Notes under the pieces: generated by a model
Told to the model about the DNA's origin: nothing
The model's database searches: none
What the model saw: only the letters and a program-made list of their open reading frames with translations
Part shown: piece after piece, positions 16,364 to 24,919 of the stretch
How positions within the stretch are numbered: the stretch's first letter is position 1
Layout of the letters: the number at the start of each line of letters is the position of its first letter
Origin: DALYDK01 sp031973215
GTDB taxonomy: Bacteria; Patescibacteriota; Saccharimonadia; Saccharimonadales; CAIOMD01
DNA: 64,000 bases
Direction of reading: 5' to 3'
NCBI GenBank assembly: GCA_031973215.1
Contig: DALYDK010000001.1
Span: 62,001 to 126,000 of the forward strand
Program-made: the position numbers and the translations under genes

Positions 16364-18664
16364 TTACTTTTTAGTTGATTTTCTTTTGGCTATTCGTTTT
16401 TTGGCTGGCTTAGCTTTTGCGAGTAACTCATTTGCCTCTAGTAGACTGATTTTTTCTGGTTCAATAGCTTTTGGTATGCGAGCATTTACTTTGCCGTTTG
16501 TAACGTAAGGTCCGAAAGGTCCTCTTAAAACCTGAATTTTTTCTTCGGCAAATTCTTTAATTTGACGATTGGCCTCTAGCTTAAGCTTTTCTTCATAAAG
16601 CTCGTTGGCTTTTTCTTCATCTACTTCAAATGGCCCAAGTGGCTTTGTAGATACAAAAGTCCTATCTACCTGAATGTACGGACCAAATCTACCAATATTG
16701 GCTTTAATTTCTTTACCGTCTTTAGTATGTCCTACCAGTCTAGGCAGCTTGAACATTTCAAGGGCTTCTTCTAGGGTGATTGATTCTAGACGGGTGTTGC
16801 TGGGGAATGGTGCAAACTGAGGCTTCTCTTCTGAGTCTGTGGAACCTTTTTGAAGCATTAGGCCATACTTACCATAGCGAGCAAATATTGGCTTACCGCT
16901 TGCTGGATCATTTCCTAGTTCCCGAGCCTGGGAACTTTCTGATCTGCTTACAGTCTCGGCATTCTCAACTAGGGGGTGAAATTTTGTATAAAAATCATCT
17001 ATTGCTTTTTGCCATTTAATTTTCCCCTCGGCTACTTCGTCGAATTCTTCCTCTGCCTGGGCTGTAAAGCTTGAATCGACTATTTCGGCAAAATATTTTG
17101 CCAAGAAATCTGTTGCAACATCCGCAAGGTGGGTGGGAATTAATTTAGACTTATCTGCTCCGTAAATTTCGGTTGTTTTCTTTTTCTCTATTGAGCCGTT
17201 TGTTAGTTTTAGCTCCAATACATCTTTTTCTTCACCTTCGATATCGACCTTTTCTATATATCCTCTTGTCTGGATTGTACTGATTGTTGGGGCGTATGTG
17301 CTTGGCCTGCCTATCCCTAGTTCTTCTAGTGTGCGTACTAGACTAGCTTCTGTATAACGAGATGGGTGCCTGGTGTATGATTCTGTGGAGGTAATTTCTT
17401 GTCTCTGAAGGCTTTGGCCTTGCTCTAGCTTGGGAAGAAGCTGATCTTCTTTGGTTCCGCCGTATACTTTCATGAAACCATCAAATAGTAACACCTCACC
17501 TTTGCCAACAAATTTTTCTGGCCTGGTGCTTATGGAAATATAGGCTTCGGTTTTCTCTGTTCGAGCTGGCGCCATCTGGGAGGCTACCATTCTTTTCCAT
17601 ATTAATTTGTATAGTTTTTGTTGCTGTGCGTCTGCTCCGGCTTCTAAGTTTGAGATATTCGTCGGCCTGATGGCTTCGTGTGCTTCTTGAGCCGATGCGT
17701 TCTTGGTTTTGTAGGTGCGAACCTTTAGATAATTTTTACCAAATTCGGACTCTATATAAGAACTGGTGGCTGCAATTGCAATATTGCTAACAAATAAGCT
17801 GTCGGTACGCATATAAGTTATGTGTCCGTTTTCATAGAGCTTTTGTGCGACACTCATTGTTTGCTTAACACTAAAGCCGAGCTTTCTTGACGCCTCTTGC
17901 TGTAAGGTGCTTGTTGTAAAGGGAGCTCCTGGGTTTCTTTCGCTGGGCTTTTTTAAGATTCCGTCAATAACATAAGATGCATCTATATTGTCTTCTAGGA
18001 ATTTATTGGCTTTATCTTCGGAGTCAAATTTTTCATTAAGCTCCGCACTTAGTTCGTGTCCATCGGCCTGAAAGTTTCCAACAGTTTTATATGTCGATTG
18101 ACTTTCAAAATTGGAAATTTCTCTCTCTTTGTCGACTATTAGCTTGACTGCCACCGATTGTACCCGGCCTGCGCTAAGACCTGGCTGGACCTTTTTCCAT
18201 AATATAGGAGAAAGTTCGTAGCCTACTAATCTATCAAGAACACGCCTTGCCTGCTGGGCGTCAACTAAGTTTATATCTATGGTCCGGGGGTTCTCTATTG
18301 CTTTTGTAATAGCCGGCTTAGTTATTTCATGAAAAACAATTCTTTTGGTTTTGGCGGTATCTAACTTTAGAGCTTCGGCTAAATGCCATGCAATAGCCTC
18401 CCCTTCTCGGTCTTCATCGCTTGCTAGCCAGACTTGGTCAGATTGTTCTGCTAATTTTCTAAGTTCTGTGACAACCTTTTTTTTGTCTGCTGGAATTTCA
18501 TACTTCGGTTGATAATTCTTTTCAACATTAATATTAAGGCCTTTTTTTGGTAAATCTCGGATATGTCCAAAGCTACTTTTTACTAGAAAATCTTTACCAA
18601 GAAACTTTTCTATAGTCTTGGCTTTGGCCGGACTTTCGACAATTACTAGATTTTTTTTCGCCAT
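16364..18664 (-). CDS. topA: DNA topoisomerase I
   Basis: A 766-aa type IA topoisomerase that relaxes negative supercoils. The TOPRIM domain begins LVIVESPAKAKTIEKFLG and contains DEDREGEA (residues 83-90); the active-site tyrosine is Y284 in HITYMRTDS; AGRVQSVAV is also present. The C-terminus carries TopA_C-type repeats (GKYGLMLQKG, RFGPYIQV, GPFGPYVTNG) with no Cys4 zinc ribbons and ends in a basic KKR tail. Full length. Its gene is followed on the minus strand by the sigma4/HARE gene after 243 non-coding bases. Confidence 0.96.
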   Translation of the reverse strand: MAKKNLVIVESPAKAKTIEKFLGKDFLVKSSFGHIRDLPKKGLNINVEKNYQPKYEIPADKKKVVTELRKLAEQSDQVWLASDEDREGEAIAWHLAEALKLDTAKTKRIVFHEITKPAITKAIENPRTIDINLVDAQQARRVLDRLVGYELSPILWKKVQPGLSAGRVQSVAVKLIVDKEREISNFESQSTYKTVGNFQADGHELSAELNEKFDSEDKANKFLEDNIDASYVIDGILKKPSERNPGAPFTTSTLQQEASRKLGFSVKQTMSVAQKLYENGHITYMRTDSLFVSNIAIAATSSYIESEFGKNYLKVRTYKTKNASAQEAHEAIRPTNISNLEAGADAQQQKLYKLIWKRMVASQMAPARTEKTEAYISISTRPEKFVGKGEVLLFDGFMKVYGGTKEDQLLPKLEQGQSLQRQEITSTESYTRHPSRYTEASLVRTLEELGIGRPSTYAPTISTIQTRGYIEKVDIEGEEKDVLELKLTNGSIEKKKTTEIYGADKSKLIPTHLADVATDFLAKYFAEIVDSSFTAQAEEEFDEVAEGKIKWQKAIDDFYTKFHPLVENAETVSRSESSQARELGNDPASGKPIFARYGKYGLMLQKGSTDSEEKPQFAPFPSNTRLESITLEEALEMFKLPRLVGHTKDGKEIKANIGRFGPYIQVDRTFVSTKPLGPFEVDEEKANELYEEKLKLEANRQIKEFAEEKIQVLRGPFGPYVTNGKVNARIPKAIEPEKISLLEANELLAKAKPAKKRIAKRKSTKK

Positions 18665-18742
18665 ATTCAGTAACTTAGGCTAAAGCTTTATAAAAATATT
18701 TGCAAGTACTAATATTGAAAATTTTTAGTTAAATAAGATTAG

Positions 18743-19606
18743 CTAGATTAATTCCCAGGTATTATTTCCAACATTTCTAACAACACCCATTATTTCTAAA
18801 TATGACAAAGTGCTATTTAGGTTGCTTGATGTCATTTTTGTCGTTTCGAGTAAACTTTCGAAATTAGCTTGGCCTTTAATTAGCACTTTTGCTATGTTCA
18901 TTTGTTCTTCGTTCTCAAGAAGTGGTAGCTTTTTCTGAATATGCCGATTTTCCAAACCTAGCAAATTTAATATTTCTGCAGAATCATTAAGTAAATTAGC
19001 ACCTGTTTTAATAAGATTATTGGTTCCTTCTGAGTCGGGGCTAAATATTGGTCCTGGTGCTGCAAATATATCTATGCCAAGATCTATACCAAACTGCGCA
19101 GTGTGCAGACTGCCACTTCCTTTGGCGGCTTCCGGTATGACAATAATGTCCGATAAGCCTGCGATAATGCGGTTTCTGGCAATAAAATTGCGTTTATAAG
19201 CTATTTTTTCATCTGGTTGGTATTCGCTGATTAGGGCACCATCTTTAGCTATTTGGTTGGCTAAATTCAGGTGAGATCTGGGATATATGTTATTAACACC
19301 ACAAGGTAGAATGGCAATTGTTAAGCCGTTTGATTTAAGGGCCTGTTGGTGAGCTACGGAGTCTATCCCAAGGGCAAGTCCACTCACGATGACAACGCCC
19401 TTTGCGACAAGGTCAGATACGACTTTTTCTGTAACAGCTTTGCCGTAAGATGTTAATTTTCGGCTGCCAACAATTGCAACGCTAGGTAGTTTAAATAAGT
19501 CTATTGGATTGTCTAGTTCAGTTTTTATATAAAGATGATCAGGACTGTCGCTTAAGTGGACCAGCTTTTTGGGTATTTGTTTGGGTTTAAGCTTAAAAGT
19601 TTTCAT
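18743..19606 (-). CDS. dprA: DNA-processing protein DprA
   Basis: About 287 aa from the ATG at 19606; a longer frame to 19702 exists, but the extra 32 residues are not family-like and would run through a divergent promoter. The Rossmann-like core shows VAIVGSRKLTSYG, VSGLALGIDSVAHQQAL, AILPCGV and RNRIIAGLSD, and GSGSLHTAQFG, the standard DprA motifs. A short winged-helix segment ends the protein. DprA loads RecA on incoming single-stranded DNA in natural transformation; CPR genomes often keep it, with uptake as the presumed role. Divergent from an apparent non-coding RNA gene. Confidence 0.9.
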   Translation of the reverse strand: MKTFKLKPKQIPKKLVHLSDSPDHLYIKTELDNPIDLFKLPSVAIVGSRKLTSYGKAVTEKVVSDLVAKGVVIVSGLALGIDSVAHQQALKSNGLTIAILPCGVNNIYPRSHLNLANQIAKDGALISEYQPDEKIAYKRNFIARNRIIAGLSDIIVIPEAAKGSGSLHTAQFGIDLGIDIFAAPGPIFSPDSEGTNNLIKTGANLLNDSAEILNLLGLENRHIQKKLPLLENEEQMNIAKVLIKGQANFESLLETTKMTSSNLNSTLSYLEIMGVVRNVGNNTWELI

Positions 19607-19622
19607 ATATTTAATAATACTA

Positions 19623-19651
19623 TTGACAATATTTACATTAAATGCTATTAT
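19623..19651 (+). promoter_or_regulatory. Strong sigma-70 promoter for a + strand RNA
   Basis: TTGACA at 19623-19628, a 17-bp spacer, TATTAT at 19646-19651. It lies in the dprA upstream region and points away from dprA, into a stretch with no gene that ends in an intrinsic terminator. Confidence 0.65.
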
Positions 19652-19657
19652 TGTGTG

Positions 19658-19954
19658 CGTAAGTATGGCATTAGTCGTACTTAATGCACCTTTTACCCCC
19701 AAATTCTAACACTATGTTAGTAGAGTTAGATAGTTTTAGAGCAAGCAGCTAGATTCGTTGTTACCCTCCACGATTTATTTGCGCGCATTTTCTTTAGGGA
19801 TTATGCAAAGTTCTAAAACTAACTAATGCCTTTAACCTAAGCTCAACCCCTCGAGATATGTGAGGTGGAAATCACGAAGCGTGGGATATCTCCCAGGGTT
19901 GAAGGCGAAATAGAGCCTACAGCGGTGCCCACCCCCTCTGTAGGCTCTTTTTTT
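19658..19954 (+). ncRNA. Candidate structured non-coding RNA, about 295 nt
   Basis: A transcription unit without a reading frame, between a TTGACA/TATTAT promoter and an intrinsic terminator. Helices visible on the + strand: CTAACA/TGTTAG near 19706-19720; TAGTTTTAGA (19731-19740) with TCTAAAACTA (19812-19821), extended by TTAG/CTAA; TCAACCC (19843-19849) with GGGTTGA (19896-19902) enclosing GAGATAT (19853-19859) with ATATCTC (19886-19892). I find no SRP tetraloop motif, tmRNA tRNA-like end or RNase P core, so the identity is unknown; a divergent housekeeping RNA (for example 6S-like) cannot be excluded. Confidence 0.55.
19912..19954 (+). terminator. Intrinsic terminator of the + strand RNA
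   Basis: AGAGCCTACAG (19912-19922) pairs with CTGTAGGCTCT (19938-19948), followed by seven T (19948-19954). On the minus strand there is no T-run, so it serves the + transcript; its tail touches the end of the convergent pth gene. Confidence 0.8.
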
Positions 19955-20591
19955 ATAGAACTTTTCTGGTTTCTTCTTTGAATGATCCGCCGTAAATATA
20001 CTCAGTTAAAATATTTGTCGATTCTGACAAAATTTGAGGAATCTTAGGCTCTTCTTCTTTGCTAAATTTTCCTAGGACAAAATCACTGGCATCTATATTG
20101 CTACTTAAATCTGATTTAATTCCAATTCTAAGCCTATAAAAGTTGCTTTCCAGATGGTTGATAATAGATTTTATTCCATTGTGACCCGCGGCTTGCCCCC
20201 CCAATCTAGTTCTGATAGTGCCAAAAATTACTGCTAGTTCATCGTAAACAACCACAATATTTTCAGGACTTATTCTATAATAATCGGCCACAGCTCTAAC
20301 GGATTGGCCGCTGTCATTCATATAAGTTTGTGGTTTGGCTAAAATTATCTTTTGGTTATTTATAATCTTTTCAGAAAACAGACCTTTAAATTTTGATACA
20401 TTGGAAAATTCCGGAAAATCTTGGTTTTTGGCAAAATAATCTATTGCCCTGAAACCAATGTTGTGTCTTGTTAGCTCATATTGCTTACCCGGATTACCAA
20501 GACCTACAATTAGCTTGTAGCTTGTGGCAAGTCCTATAGTATAGGGCACTGTTTTGCTAACTTCTATTGGCTTTTTCTGAAAAAGTGCCAT
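19953..20591 (-). CDS. pth: Peptidyl-tRNA hydrolase
   Basis: A 212-aa protein; the enzyme releases peptides from peptidyl-tRNA. Family motifs are KLIVGLGNPGKQYELTRHN (catalytic His43), KPQTYMNDSG, VVYDELAV and GGQAAGHNGIKSI. The first 24 residues precede the usual start of the family (…KLIVGLGNPG), so the protein has a short N-terminal extension; the ATG at 20591 is taken because no closer start codon is obvious. It begins 6 bases after the der stop codon and is probably co-transcribed with it. Confidence 0.93.
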   Translation of the reverse strand: MALFQKKPIEVSKTVPYTIGLATSYKLIVGLGNPGKQYELTRHNIGFRAIDYFAKNQDFPEFSNVSKFKGLFSEKIINNQKIILAKPQTYMNDSGQSVRAVADYYRISPENIVVVYDELAVIFGTIRTRLGGQAAGHNGIKSIINHLESNFYRLRIGIKSDLSSNIDASDFVLGKFSKEEEPKIPQILSESTNILTEYIYGGSFKEETRKVL

Positions 20592-20597
20592 AACAGC

Positions 20598-21941
20598 TTA
20601 ATCCTCTGCCTTTTTCTTATGCCTGTCTTCATTTTTTGGTATAAACCACATTTTTATTGGCGTGCCTTCGAACCCATATTTCTGGCGCATGTTTTTCTCT
20701 AAATATCTTTTATAACTCCAGTGTAGTAGTTTGGTTTGGCTGCCGAATATTTTGAAGTTGGGGGTATCTTCTTCGGTTTGGGTTATATAGTTAAGCCTTG
20801 GATGAGAATTTTTTAGACCCGCAGGTGGATGTTCATCTACCGCTGCTCTAAGCCACTTGTTAAGTTCAGAAGTGGCAATTTTCTTACGACGATTTTGGAA
20901 AATTTCGGCAGTTAGGTCGAATATTTTAGTGACATTTTGGCCGGTTATTGAACTAGTAAAGATCAGAGGCGCCCAAGGGACAAAAATAAATTCTTTTTGT
21001 ATCATTGGTGCCAGTCTGTCTCTTGTAAAGGCGTCTTTGTCGATGACGCTATCCCACTTACTAACCACTAATATAAGACCCTTGCCGGCCTCCTTAATAA
21101 GTCCTGCAATTTTTTGATCAAGCTGAGTTCCTAATTCATTAACGTCCATTAGAAGTAAACAAACATCCGCCTCTTCTATGGCACTTAAAGACCTAATAAC
21201 GCTAAATTTTTCTATTCCTACTTCAATTTTGCCGCTTCTGCGAATACCTGCTGTGTCAAGTAGCTCAATTTCTTGCTGATTGTACTTAACGACTACTCTG
21301 TTTATGTCTCTTGTTGTACCTGCTCTATCGGCAACTATTGCTTGTTGTTTTTTTGATAGGCTATTAAACATTTGGCTTTTGCCAACATTGGGACGGCCTA
21401 AAATGGCTAATTTAATTCTATTTGGATCCGAAGAGATTGTTGCCTGTGGTAGTTCGCGCGTTATTGAGTGAACTAGATCTTCTATGCCATTGTTCTGAGT
21501 AGTAGATGTAAAATAGATGTTTTTTATGCCAAGTTTTTGGAAATCTTTATATCCTAGACTGCCTTTCTTATCGGCTTTATTTACAACTAAAAAGACTGGC
21601 TTTTTGGTTTTCAGAATCATTTTGGCGATACGGCGATCTTCTTCTGTAATTGGAATATTAGCCTCGACTACCACCATTACTATATCGGCGCTATCGGCTG
21701 CCTGAAGTATCTGCTCTTGAATAGTGAACTCAAAATCATCGGCAGCTTCTTTCATGCCAGCGGTGTCTACTAGCCAAAAATCTTTTTTATTGAAGCTGGC
21801 TTTTGCGACTATGCTGTCACGGGTTGTTCCGGGCTCGTTGGCAACAATTGCCTCACGCCTGCCAATAATGGCATTGAAGAGGCTACTTTTTCCGACATTA
21901 GCACGGCCAACAATAGCAACAATAGGAATTTTTTTACTCAT
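20598..21941 (-). CDS. der: Ribosome-associated GTPase Der (EngA)
   Basis: A 447-aa protein with two tandem GTPase domains (P-loops GRANVGKSSLF near residue 12 and GRPNVGKSQMF near 182, with DTAG switch II motifs and NKAD/SKWD specificity motifs) and a C-terminal KH-like domain ending MWFIPKNEDRH. Der acts in assembly of the large ribosomal subunit. Full length and typical. Confidence 0.96.
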   Translation of the reverse strand: MSKKIPIVAIVGRANVGKSSLFNAIIGRREAIVANEPGTTRDSIVAKASFNKKDFWLVDTAGMKEAADDFEFTIQEQILQAADSADIVMVVVEANIPITEEDRRIAKMILKTKKPVFLVVNKADKKGSLGYKDFQKLGIKNIYFTSTTQNNGIEDLVHSITRELPQATISSDPNRIKLAILGRPNVGKSQMFNSLSKKQQAIVADRAGTTRDINRVVVKYNQQEIELLDTAGIRRSGKIEVGIEKFSVIRSLSAIEEADVCLLLMDVNELGTQLDQKIAGLIKEAGKGLILVVSKWDSVIDKDAFTRDRLAPMIQKEFIFVPWAPLIFTSSITGQNVTKIFDLTAEIFQNRRKKIATSELNKWLRAAVDEHPPAGLKNSHPRLNYITQTEEDTPNFKIFGSQTKLLHWSYKRYLEKNMRQKYGFEGTPIKMWFIPKNEDRHKKKAED

Positions 21942-22070
21942 AAACTACTACGATACTATCATTTACAGGGGTTATAAACAAATCTAAAGAATAAAATCGA
22001 ATTACTAAATAAGCAGCAATTTAATGTTTTGTGGCATTTTAGGCAAAGTGGGGAGCATAATAGTATTTAT

Positions 22071-22706
22071 ATGAATAGGTTGGTGCAAAGTAAGGTTAAA
22101 AAATTTTTTGATGATTTTCCAGATATCAGTTACGTAAAAGACGAAATTGTAATAAATAAAAACGATCAAATTGATAAAATTTTTTACATTGTCACTGGGG
22201 AAATTGTTCAAACTGGGCTTAGTTTAGCCACTAACAGAGTCGTTTTAAATGTTTATAAGCCGGGATCGTATATACCTTTGCCCTATATTTTTACCAAACA
22301 GGCCAGTAAGTATTATTTTACTGCTACAAAGCAGACTGTCTGCCGAGTTGCACCAGCTGAGAGAGTTGCTAAGTTTATTAGACAAGACGCGGGTGTGCAG
22401 TCTGATTTAATAAAAAGACTCTCTCTTGGTCTAGATGGAATAGTAGATAAACTTTTTATGGCTTATGCGGGCACTGCCAAACAGAAAGTTGTGCTTGAGC
22501 TCTTAATTATGCAAGCTCGGCGCAATAATCATAGTGGTAACTTTGAAATAACTGTTACTCACGATGATATTGCCGAAAAATGTGGCTTAAGCAGAGAAAC
22601 TGTAACTAGAGTTTTGGGTAATTTGGCCAAGAGTGGATTAATAAATAAAAAAAGTAACAAAATAATATTCAATAGCATTGAGGGTTTGCAAAAAATTATT
22701 AGCTAA
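22071..22706 (+). CDS. Crp/Fnr-family transcriptional regulator
   Basis: A 211-aa protein from the ATG at 22071; the frame can be extended to a TTG at 22029, but the added residues look non-family. The N-terminal half is a cyclic-nucleotide-binding-type beta-roll (DQIDKIFYIVTGEIVQTG, YKPGSYIPLPYIF) and the C-terminal half is a Crp helix-turn-helix (DIAEKCGLSRETVTRVLGNL). No Fe-S cysteine cluster is seen; the ligand is unknown. It converges with the pseudouridine synthase gene, overlapping it by 8 bases. Confidence 0.85.
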   Translation: MNRLVQSKVKKFFDDFPDISYVKDEIVINKNDQIDKIFYIVTGEIVQTGLSLATNRVVLNVYKPGSYIPLPYIFTKQASKYYFTATKQTVCRVAPAERVAKFIRQDAGVQSDLIKRLSLGLDGIVDKLFMAYAGTAKQKVVLELLIMQARRNNHSGNFEITVTHDDIAEKCGLSRETVTRVLGNLAKSGLINKKSNKIIFNSIEGLQKIIS

Positions 22707-23367
22707 TTTCTAGGATATCTCTAGGCTTGGGCACCTGGCTGAGTGAGTATTCTCCGAACTGCTGTCTAATTAGTTTCGTGACCCTATATCCCAAAGCTTC
22801 AAATGAGCGACGAATTTGACGATTTCTGCCCTCGTGTAGTGTTACGAGCATTTGTTTCCTGTCGTCGTTTAAATTGCCGATTCCTAGAACACTTGGTCCA
22901 TCTTCGAGTTCAACGCCATTCGTTAATATTTCAACATCCCCAGGATGCAATGGTTTATTTATGCTTACCCGATAAACTTTTTCTTTTTCAAAACTTGGAT
23001 GTGACAATTGCTGGTTTAATTCACCGTCATTGGTAAGCACAAGCAGTCCCCCGCTATCTTTATCTAGCCTCCCTATGGGATTCAGATGATGGTATTCTTT
23101 CGGTAATATATCATATATAGTATAGCTTCCTTGATTATTGCGACTACATACAAATCCTCTAGGTTTATTAAAAAGAATAGTTAAAGTCGGTTTTGCGCCT
23201 GGTAACTCAAGGTTATTATAAAGAACCGTGTCTAGTTTTGGGTCTACTTGTTGGCCTACTGTTCCGGGAGCTGAATTAACACTAATCACACCAGAAGATA
23301 TTAATTCATCTGCCTTTCTTCTGGATACATTAAGCCTTTCGGCAATAAACTTATTTAGTCGAATCAC
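22699..23367 (-). CDS. RluB/RsuA-family rRNA pseudouridine synthase
   Basis: A 222-aa protein with an N-terminal S4 RNA-binding domain (LNKFIAERLNVSRRKADELI) and the pseudouridine synthase catalytic motif GRLDKDSGGLLVLTNDG, then LHEGRNRQIRRSFEALGY. The start is GTG. Members of this family isomerise one uridine in 23S or 16S rRNA; which site cannot be read from sequence alone. Confidence 0.9.
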   Translation of the reverse strand: MIRLNKFIAERLNVSRRKADELISSGVISVNSAPGTVGQQVDPKLDTVLYNNLELPGAKPTLTILFNKPRGFVCSRNNQGSYTIYDILPKEYHHLNPIGRLDKDSGGLLVLTNDGELNQQLSHPSFEKEKVYRVSINKPLHPGDVEILTNGVELEDGPSVLGIGNLNDDRKQMLVTLHEGRNRQIRRSFEALGYRVTKLIRQQFGEYSLSQVPKPRDILEIS

Positions 23368-23392
23368 TGGCTATAATATTTCAAAATATTTG

Positions 23393-24829
23393 CTATAAAG
23401 CAATATTGTTTGGGTCGTTGGGGTCAGTTGAGATTGGTTTTTCCGGTATTGTAGATGCTTGCTCTACGGGATCTGCCTGAGATACGGGTGTAGTATTTGT
23501 TTCTACTGGACCATCATTGGTTGTTAGTCCTTCGATTTTACTGATATCGGCAGTTTCTAGTGGAGCTGTATCGGCTACCGCCTGTTGAACTGCCTGTGCT
23601 TCCGCTACTGCAGTGCCATCGTTAACCATAGGATTATTTACTGAAGTTGTATCGTTCTCTGGCTGCTCGTTATTGACCTCAATATTTGTGCCGGCGCTAG
23701 GATTAACTACCGGCTCATTTTCTGCTTCTTTAGCTAGTTCTTTTTGATAAAGTTCGTTTATTGAAGGTGCGGAACTTGCGTCGGTGATTGGGTTAATAAC
23801 TTTTTTTCTAGCCGATGCAGGTTCATCATCGTTGGCTGGCCTAACTGGAGCGGCTGCTATAACAGTTGGGTCGGGGTTATTGGCTTTTTCGGCATCTATA
23901 GCTGCCTTATCAATTTGCTCGGCCGTTGGCTCTACCATTGCAACCTGATGCTTGGCTTGTTCTGCGGGTTCGGTGGCTACAAAATTTTCAATTTGTTTAT
24001 TAATTTCTGCTAATTCTTCGGCTGCAGATTCGGGCTTAACACTTGAGTCTGGGGTTACAAGTTCGGCTTTCTTGTCTTCAGAAGTTTGTTCGGTTACTGC
24101 TACCATAGGATTAATAGGAGGAGTTGCCGGAGCGGTGCCCTCAGCAGGCTCGGGAACGGAAGTTGGTTCAGCAACTGGAGCGGCCGGCGTAACTGTAATC
24201 TGTTCTGCTGGTTGTTGGGCTAATTCTGGTTCCGCTTGAACCTCGGGTGTTACGGCGCTTGGCTCTGCTAATGGTGCTGCGCTAGTATCATTGACCGAAG
24301 AGTCTGGCGCTGGGGCCATGGCCACAACAGGAGCAGGCTCGGAAACTACAGGCTGTTCATTTACGGTTGGCTCCTGGGCAACGGGTGCGGCCGGTGCTTG
24401 GCCGGACAAAATTTCAGTAGCCGTAGGAACGCCAGCGTCAGGAACTTGAATAGGAGCGGATCTGTCGTTTAGGACATCATCTACTACCCTTGCTACGTCT
24501 TCTAGGGTAACTTGCGATTTAACTAAGTACTTGTCTGCTCCCAAAGAGCTTGCTCGTTGTTTATCTTCTGCTTGGCTAAGGGCGGTCATCATTATAACTT
24601 TTGTATTTTTTGTTTCAGGAGTTTGCCGTAAGATGTCTAGCATATCGAAGCCGCTAATTTTAGGCATCATTACATCGGAAATAATTAGATCAGGTTTTTC
24701 TTTTACTGCTAAAGCAAGGGCTTCTTCGCCGTCTTTAGCTGATACAATTTCGTACCCTTCTGCTATTAATCTTTCGCCATAAATTTCTCTTAAATTGTTG
24801 TCGTCTTCGACGAGCATTATTTTTGCCAT
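23393..24829 (-). CDS. Response regulator with a very long disordered acidic/Pro-Ala tail
   Basis: A 478-aa protein. Residues 1-120 are a complete receiver domain: D9/D10, phospho-acceptor D52 (IISDVMMP) and K104 (YLVKSQ). The remaining 355 residues are low-complexity sequence rich in Pro, Ala, Glu, Val and Thr with no DNA-binding or enzymatic domain visible. The tail may act as a spacer or binding scaffold. The gene lies 90 bases downstream of a histidine kinase on the same strand, its likely partner. Confidence 0.85.
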   Translation of the reverse strand: MAKIMLVEDDNNLREIYGERLIAEGYEIVSAKDGEEALALAVKEKPDLIISDVMMPKISGFDMLDILRQTPETKNTKVIMMTALSQAEDKQRASSLGADKYLVKSQVTLEDVARVVDDVLNDRSAPIQVPDAGVPTATEILSGQAPAAPVAQEPTVNEQPVVSEPAPVVAMAPAPDSSVNDTSAAPLAEPSAVTPEVQAEPELAQQPAEQITVTPAAPVAEPTSVPEPAEGTAPATPPINPMVAVTEQTSEDKKAELVTPDSSVKPESAAEELAEINKQIENFVATEPAEQAKHQVAMVEPTAEQIDKAAIDAEKANNPDPTVIAAAPVRPANDDEPASARKKVINPITDASSAPSINELYQKELAKEAENEPVVNPSAGTNIEVNNEQPENDTTSVNNPMVNDGTAVAEAQAVQQAVADTAPLETADISKIEGLTTNDGPVETNTTPVSQADPVEQASTIPEKPISTDPNDPNNIAL

Positions 24830-24919
24830 ATTTTTACCCTTTTAACTTAAGCATTAACTAGAAATAATTGTATCATTATATAAATTACTTGCCTAGATTT
24901 GGTCATCAGTTTGGTTTGG

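Noticed and set aside
19607..19702. Extended N-terminus of DprA
   Set aside because: The extra 32 residues are not like DprA and would cover a divergent promoter; the ATG at 19606 gives a normal start.
19658..19954. SRP RNA, tmRNA or RNase P RNA
   Set aside because: No GGAAGCAG-type SRP loop, no tRNA-like end with GGTTCGA, no conserved RNase P core were found; kept as unknown RNA.
23952..24239. A 95-codon + strand frame in the response-regulator tail
   Set aside because: It is the mirror of the low-complexity Pro/Ala/Glu repeats and has no start signals.
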